DNA from: Leuctra nigra
Lineage: Eukaryota; Arthropoda; Insecta; Plecoptera; Leuctridae
Direction: 5' to 3'
DNA: 64,000 nt
Assembly (NCBI GenBank): GCA_934045905.1
Contig: OW203767.1
Span: forward strand, 26,730,785 to 26,794,784
The translations under genes were made by a program, and so were the position numbers. Shown here one piece after another: positions 24,301 to 33,300 of this stretch. How positions within the stretch are numbered: the first letter of the stretch is position 1; every line of letters starts with the position of its first letter. The notes below the pieces were generated by a model. It saw nothing but the letters and a program-made list of their open reading frames with translations. It ran no database searches and was not told where the DNA came from.

Positions 24301-27300
24301 CAATTTTAACCGAAAAATCCTGGAAACCCCTAACCTTTGTCGCCTTCAACATTATTTGTTTGTAATTTCTTTTGATATCCACATTCAACGGCGCACCAAG
24401 TTTTACACAGCATATGAAGGGTACCTACAGGGAAAGAACGCTTTAAGTCCATTTTTTGAAGAAAAAAATTGTAGTGATTTTTATGAGCTTTCAGAATATC
24501 TCTCGGTTTTTAGACAATATTGCCACAAATTCTTGAAAACTGTTTGGAAGATAGATACACGTTTCAACATAAAACTTCGTTTATCTCAGTTTCATCCGAA
24601 TGTGACTCATAGCGTTCTTCCCCTGTACCCTCCATATTATATTGCAGAACGACGATTCTTGGTATCAACGAAATATTACCAGCGTTTTCCTGGTATTTTC
24701 ATATCCTTTTTGTCAGCCTTTCATTTTCCATAAAAAAAAATCTCCATGCCTGAAGCTCTGTCAGCAGAGTACAAAAGCCCGGCGTGATTGTAAACAAATC
24801 CACCGCCTTCGAGACTGCGAGGGGTGTTTGACAGTGCGTGGATGATGCCAGAGGGCCGTGTCCCGCCTCAACGCCTGCTGGATCATTATTCAGAGGCACT
24901 CTTGGCGGCCGTGACATCGCAAGAGCGAGCGCTTTTGTCATGCGACTCGAGATGGCACTGGATTCACTGATCACGCAGACGGTTTCAGTCAACAATCATG
25001 ATGATTCTTCTAATACGGGAAACTTTGGTTGAGAAGCCTTAAGGTGGGAAATAAATGAGAATAAAATTTAAATAAATAAAACTTGTGGTGTCTTCCAAAA
25101 TTATGTTTTGAAAATGCATGATTACACATCTGTCTAAAAATTTACTGCGTGTAGAATACTAAAATGATATGAATAAAATTGGATACATTACCTATAGTAT
25201 AAATTGTATAATTGTAACGGTGGCTATCATGAAAGTCAATACCACATAGTTGGACAATTTCAATCATTAGCCAATCGGATTTCAGAGATTCACTAATCAC
25301 TCAAAACGGTATTTCACTGGCTAGATATTTTAATTGTCCAATTTAAATTGTATATAGTGCGATATGCACTTTCAGCAAAATTTCAGTTCCTCCTAAAAGG
25401 ATTTTTTTATACAAAAATTCCTAGAACCATGGGCGAGTGCGATTTTAAAGAGATTTGTTCACAGTACGAAATGCCACCTTTGAGAGTCGTGTAGAAAGAT
25501 ACAGGAACACTTGAAGCCTATTATTTCTCTTGAACGTGTTAGTTGGCGGTATTATCCAGCGCATAGAAGTGATGCTGTATCGGATTACTAGGGGGTGGAG
25601 GGGGGATAGGAGGGGAGGCGTTTATCCCCATCTTATATACCAGCAGCAAGAGATTGCCGGAAAATAGCGATAAAATATCAGGAAGAGAGGATTTCCCGAG
25701 CTCTTCAGAAACCTTGATCAGCAGATAACTGCACATCGTTTAGCTCAGGTGATGTAACTCAGCTTTTAACTTGGGAAGGTGAAAGCAACTTTTCTGACAG
25801 AAGAATCAGTAAGCGGGTGTATAATGTCACTATTTTCACCTCGTACTTGTTTGTAGCAAGTTTGTTTGGTATGTGCGGCAGGTACAATATGAAATTGTCC
25901 ATTTTTATGATCCATTGGGCCGAAAATGCCACTTGATGTTTAGCGTAAAAGTGTTTGCAGCAGCTCCAGCCCTTGTATATTAATGCATGGTGCAGTTGAA
26001 CGGTATGCATTAGTGTGTGCACCTTACGAGTTGCCATGGCTTTGAGCGATGGGTGGGAGGGAAACCGACCCCATACCCCCTGGTTTGGTACAAACGAAAC
26101 GTAAACTCACTACGATTGCTATACATAATCGTAAAAAATGACCGAATTAACTAAAACACAGGACACACGGTCAACTAGCTGATTGAAGAGCAGCTCTCTC
26201 ATTGGCTGACAGCTGTCACGTGACCTTACTTGCCTCTCTGCTTTTCGGTCATGATCGAAAAAGTGGAGAGTAACTTGACAGTATGTCCTGTGTTAAGAGT
26301 GAACAAATCAAAAGTCACTTCGTTATCTCTTCGTAAACAGATTATCGTGACATCGCTGCTGTGTTCATGTCACTTAGTAAAACATCGGCAACACGAAATG
26401 GAACTGAAAACGAGTCCACATCGTCCTGCACTTTGTACCCGTTGGCGTTGAGTTGAGCTCTTGGAAATCACTTTGTTCCGCATTGTTATCGGGGAGTTGT
26501 TTCAGCTCGAGCTTCGAGACAAATCTACTTGAGAGTTCCCCGGACTCGAGCATGACGGCTGGGGAACGCAGATAAGCGACGTGGCAAGTCAGGAGAGCTT
26601 TGAGGAGGTGGTCCTTTGCAGCCGGAGAGCACAAGGCACAAGGGGGAATAAGGGGTGGAAATGTTATATAGGAAATACAAATGTGAATGTTTGCTGATAT
26701 GTACGGTTGCAGATTTTGTTTACCAACCCAGTGTTAATATACGGGAATCTGGTAAACAACTTCTGAATGTGATTGTATGTTTAAGAAAGCGGGTTTGTTA
26801 TTACCACCAAGGTCATAGGAGGTTTTACATACCTATATCTATTTTTGAAATAAATGAAGGACTGTGTATTGGGGTGCATTATTTCCTGATACAAAACAAG
26901 TACCTACAATTCATATGAGCATTTTCGTATTAGGTAAAACAAAATAAAGTCGTTTTACTTGTGTTTTAGTCAAATTTGAAAATGGTATTCGATAAATCAG
27001 ACAACTTTGTGTTAATCGCGGCTCACCTCCATTTCATTGGCTGAGATTTGTGACGTTTTACGTCCTGATTATATTTTTTATGTTTTTTTTATTGAAATTT
27101 ACCCGTGGGAATTTGTGTTAATTAAAGTGATATATAGTTAGTATAGTAGAATTATGTACAAAACATCAGTAATAAAGCAAATTTTTAGTGAAGGTGGCTG
27201 AAGGACTAGAGGCAGTGCTTAAATGACTAGTGGAAGTGCTTAAAGGTCTAGTGGAGGGCTTAAAGAACTAGAGGAGGTGATTAAAGGTCTAGTGGAGGTG

Positions 27301-30300
27301 TTCAAGGACTAGTGGAGGTGTAAAAGGTTTAGTGGAGGTGCTTAAAGGTCTAGTGGAGGGCTTAAAGAACTAGAGGAGGTGCTTAAAGGACTAGTGGAGG
27401 TGTTAAAGGACTAGTGGAGGTAAGGTAAGGACTAGTGGAGGTGCTTAAAGGTCTAGTGGAGGGCTTAAAGAACTAGAGGAGGTGCTTAAAGGACTAGTGG
27501 AGGTGTTAAAGGACTAGTGGAGGTAAGGTAAGGACTAGTGGAGGTGCTTAAAGGTCTAGTGGAGGGCTTAAAGAACTAGAGGAGGTGCTTAAAGGACTAG
27601 TGGAGGTGTTAAAGGACTAGTGGAGGTGCTTAAAGGACTAGAGAATGTGCTTTAAAGAACCAGTGAATGTGCTTAAAGGAAGCTGGAGGTGTAGAAGCAC
27701 CAATTTTCCACGTGTTAAGCAGCGATCAGAGTGACGTCACTCACCGTGAACCGGCGACACCACACGGACAGCCACCGAATGTCTCTGATCTTCTTGTTGT
27801 TGGGCAGTCTCAAGATGACGTCTTGGTTACTGTACGCCGTCAGTGTGGGCGGGTCTCTGCAACAATACACATGGATTTATAATGTAGTTAGGTAACACAC
27901 ATTAGACACTCCGAGTCAAGAGTTATTTGTTTGTATGAGACGTCGAATCGATAGAAAATCAAATATGAAATGGATAGAAAAGTCATCCAGATTTTTCGTT
28001 TTAATTATCTCTTCACCATTTGAATGAAATATTCGAAAACTATCACACCATTGGATTGAATTTGTTACTATAGCGGCAGAAAATCACCCCTCTAATTGAC
28101 ACAATCTATCCGTATCAAGTAGCTATTTCCTAGAGCTCAACTTCTGTCAATGGGTAGTACCTTATTATACACCGATATTTATATGAATATCAGGTGCCAA
28201 TTGATTTTACGACTTCGCGATGAAATTAAAGTACCTATTTGAAATGTCATTATACTCTGATTTCGAAAATCACTGGGAACTTTGGTATTAGAAACGATAA
28301 AATAGTACTACATTTATACTTCGACGAATTAATAGATATTTATTACGTATTGCTCCAATATAAACACAACCATATAAAAATGTAATATACACCGATAGCA
28401 GTGAAAATAAAAATCCTGATTGTATTGATTCTAAACGTCATACTTTTAAAAGCAACATTGAAACGCTGACAGCATATTGTGATTATTAGTGGTTCTGTAT
28501 CAACTCCCCATTGATTGATGTCGGCACATGAATATCGTGCCTCCTCTTTGTAACGCATCCCCTTGATTAAAGCCTCCCCCTCCCCTCCCCCGCGGCGGGA
28601 AAATAATCCCTGCTGCCGGACAAAGACGTGTGCAATATAATGAGCCCTCGTCCGTAGCTAACTTGCGTTCCCCAGGGATGAGAAGATACTAACAAGCACA
28701 TCTTGCGGAGGCTGGGCTCCAGTCAGACAGCTTTTCAACGTCCGTCGAGGAGATGCGGTTGTTGTGGTTAAAACCGTGCGAGGCAGCTCATAGTTTCGCC
28801 TAATGTATCTCAAATTTCATTTATTTTTATTGGGTTGGTTTTTTTAAACTAGAGAGAGCAGCCTTGTCCATAGACGTACACTCAGTAAAAGATAAAACGG
28901 TATTGGAAAGATACGGATTGGTTAAAAACGATTTGATGGCATCATCCGATGAAGTCCTAACCTCTCATCTAACTCTAGCAGGTGAGCTCTGATTTCATTG
29001 ATAATAACAAGGATTGATTGTCAAAGAACCTGACCATGCAGCCAGTTCGTCTCTTTCAAATACCGTTTTGTGTTCTGTTGAGTGTTATACATAAATCTAT
29101 ACTGATGGTGGCAACTATAGCTGTCATAATACTAAGAATTATTCTGTATGGAGATATTAGATACATTCGGTTACTGTCATAGTAGCAATTACTAACAAAA
29201 TATCAAATAATTATACGAAAATATTAATGATTATCAGTTTGGATTACCTAAAGGGATATTCCAAATTTCCATAAATATGTACGTAATTTACTATGATCAT
29301 TGCCTGGGGTTTGAAATATCTAATATAATCATGAAATGTATTGTTTTACTTTTACTTCATAGAAAGGAATTGTCAGTTGGATGCCTTTGGCTTCTCCGAT
29401 ATCATTTCAGCAGAGCAAAATAATAAGAGTATCTCTCTATGGTTCAACGAATAATTATAAATATAAAGAAGAATATCTTTCATTTTCGAAACATATGATG
29501 TGGGGAAAGTTCACTTTTGGTTTACCGAACATCAAATCTGCTTAAACGCATAAATGCCCTAAAGAACTGCAGCGTTTTTATGTCTCTTCCCTTCTCTTGT
29601 GCGGTACTAAACGCTGTAATTCCGTCTGCCGTGTAACTTTGCCTGCAAAGCTCTCTGTCGGTTGGCGGTCGAAGCGACGCCAGAAGTTCGACGTCGAAGT
29701 TGCTCGCCAGAAGGAGGATATTGATTGATTGCTTGCTCTAATCCCGCGGAGCAGCGATGAGCTGTCGACACAGATCAAGAGATCGCCAACTTGACGCGAG
29801 GTCTGAGACAAGATGAAAGCTCAAGGGCAAGGGGGTCATGACCTCAGTGCAGTTGTGTGTGAAAATACGAGGAAAAGCTCAAGGGCAAGGGGGTCATGAC
29901 CTCAGTGCAGTTGTGTGTGATAATACGAGGAAAAGATCAAGGGCAAGGGGGTCACAACCTCAGTGCAGTTGTGTGTGATAATACAAGGAAAAGCTCAAGG
30001 GCAAGGGGGTCACGACCTCAGTGCAGTTGTGTGTGATAATACGAGGAAAAGCTCAAGGGCAAGGGGGTCACAACCTCAGTGCAGTTGTGTGTGATAATAC
30101 GAGGAAAAGCTCAAGGGCAAGGGGGTCACGACCTCAGTGCAGTTGTGTGTGATAATACGAGGAAAAGATCAAGGGCAAGGGGGTCACAACCTCAGTGCAG
30201 TTGTGTGTGATAATACAAGGAAAAGCTCAAGGGCAAGGGGGTCATGACCTCAGTGCAGTTGTGTGTGATAATACGAGGAAAAGCTCAAGGCCAATGGGGT

Positions 30301-33300
30301 CGCGACCTCAGTGCAGTTGTGTGTGATAATACGAGGAAAAGCTCAAGGGCAAGGGGGTCACGACCTCAGTGCAGTTGTGTGTGATAATACGAGGAAAAGC
30401 TCAAGGGCAAGGGGGTCATGACCTCAGTGCAGTTGTGTGTGATAATACGAGGAAAAGCTCAAGGGCAAGGGGGTCACGACCTCAGTGCAGTTGTGTGTGA
30501 TAATACGAGGAAAAGCTCAAGGGCAAGGGGGTCACGACCTCAGTGCAGTTGTGTGTGATTATACGAAGAAAAGCTCAAGGGCAAGGGGGTCATGACCTCA
30601 GTGCAGTTGTGTGTGATAATACGAGGAAAAGCTCAAGGCCAAGGGGGTCGCGACCTCAGTGCAGTTGTGTGTGATAATACGAGGAAAAGCTCAAGGGCAA
30701 GGGGGTCACGACCTGAGTGCAGTTGTGTGTGATTATACTCTTGGAAAATGCGTTATCGAATCACGTTTTCAGTTTTTCTGTTTTCAAATGTTTGCAAGTT
30801 TGGTTGGATTTTTTATTTATTTATTTCCGTACCCCTGTAAGCCAGAGGGCTTGTGTCGGGGCTTGCCATGAGACTAAAATTCTAGTCCGAAATACAATGA
30901 TAGTAATTGTCTATTATTAATAGAACTATAGTTACAAAACTAAAAAACCAACTACCTAAACTACGGCTAAGAACTAGAGTAGGTTATAAGTAATACGAGC
31001 TAAGTACATTTTTCGAATGCATTGAAGACATTGACCGCACTTTTCTTTCAAATTATCGGTCAGTAAAGCAAGCGTAAACTATAAATTAAATCTTCGGTGG
31101 AATATGATACCGATCTTGCTAGAAATCAATAGGTAAACAAACAGGATATAATGGATCTTTTGTGAAAGAATTGCCTGATCCATTACTTCGTTTGACTTGT
31201 AATGCAAAAGGAACACAAAGAAAAGTGATTCGAAACATAAAAAATGTCATCTGGAGACGCCTAACTACCGTTTGTTGTATTTGGTTTGATTGTCTTTATT
31301 TAAATGTTGCTTAACGTCGCACTATTCTGCAACTAGACTAATGGCGACTGAATGATTAAGATGATGACGACTGATGAGGAAGAATAGGCAGGGATGAAGT
31401 GGCCGTGGCCTATTAGAAGACATTTACCTCTCGTCTAAAGGGAACCACCAAGGACTTAGTCAGAGAGGACAACCGTTATCCGTTTACGCTTGAGTAGCTT
31501 CATTTTGTTGAGTGAAAATTGCTCAAATAATATTTGAAGTCGCTAACACCGAGCCCGATCGACTCTGCGGCACGCTTTACGCTTTTCATTATCTCGGGCA
31601 GAGCTTAGAATTGTGGAATAAAATAGGACAAAACACCTCTACTGTACTTAAATAATAAGATTTCCGAAACAATCAACTCTTTTGATCCATTATGACATGA
31701 GACAAAATATGAAGTTCATCAGAAATTAATTTGCAGAATTGGACGAGATTTCTACGAAATGCGGGCTGGTAGATTTGTCACCAATTACTGTAATTACAGT
31801 GTCATTACAGTAATTGCAATTACTGTAGTACCAATTGTCTTTGTATACTTATAAAATTTCGAAGAAGTCCGTAAAATAAAGCTATCCTAAAATACCACAA
31901 ATGCCACACAACAAATGGTGACAGAAGTTGGTTCACGATACATTTACATTTACAAGTGCTAATTTCCATCCACGAGATAATGTTTACCTCTATGTCAGAG
32001 AACCATGTACCCACATCAAACTTCATTAGAGCGAACTACTTTATCGGCCGCGCCGTGGTCAACTAAATCACCGCCCTCTCTGCTAACGCAGCTGTAATCG
32101 CCGCGGCGGTGAATGCGAACAGTCAGTCGATTGTCTTCCATTAGTCTGCAATTATCCAACAAGCCGTCACGTGATCAGTGGGGCGCTGATCGAATGTACA
32201 GTCTGTGACAGAACCGAGGAAGATTAATGACCTCGAGGGTGACAAAGAGTTGAAGGCAGCAGGAAATGATGTTTGAAGACAAGTTTGTGTACTTAGTTAT
32301 AATCTAATCGAGGAGAATCCTGCGACAACACTTTCTAGCTGGGATATGGAACATGGAGACGACTAACAAGAGGCGGCCATGAGCGCATTTTAACAACACT
32401 ATTTTCAATTAAATCGATCTCGAATAAAAGAACGATGTTGAGAATTGACAATTCATTAATTAACAAAAAATACAAAAATTATATTTTTATAGTAAGTTTA
32501 TGTTAGACAATAGATTTTTATATAAAACGTGTATTTTGGCTTTAAAGGGTTCGGTAGCAATACTCCGTAACCATTTATACAGTCAACATACAGTTTTATA
32601 ATTTTTCACTTGTTAGATAGAGATACGTCATTTTCAATGTAATTATTATGAAAATGTTTTGTTCAGTTTCTTACTTATTTAAAATGTATAATTTCTATTT
32701 TATGTTATACTGTGTCCATGTGGCAACCATTGTTGAATGGCAGTGTTTTCCAATAAAGTTTTCTCTCTAGGAAACTCTAAGGGAAATAAAACCTTATATC
32801 ACTTGAAAGAGACAATTTGAAACGCTCAGTTCGGTTCCTAAATCTAACACTATTTCCTAATTTTAGGTATAATCTAGTGGAGCGGTCGCACCACCCAGCC
32901 AAGTCGTACTGTACGCTCACACTCACTCAACATACCGTAAATGCCTAATAAACTGAGGAGCAGACCAAACATTTTTACTGTAAGCAACAACATGGCATTT
33001 TCGGCCTACTGGATTAGGTATTAGATTAAAAGGACAGTTTATCAATACTTTACTAAATGTTAACGGTTGATTAGGCCTTCATTGCCACGTGGCAACAATC
33101 AATGACAATCTTTGAATGACCGTTTAAACTTAACTACTGGATTTAACATAGTATTGAATAGCCCCTAACTCCCTAAATCCTTAATTGACAGTTTTGGTAG
33201 TAGGTTTTACCTAGTTATGAAGAATAATAATATGCGTCGGACTTAGTATTTCCCAAAAGTTTTATCAATTGCAGTCAACCTTGTATTCATACCTTGCACG

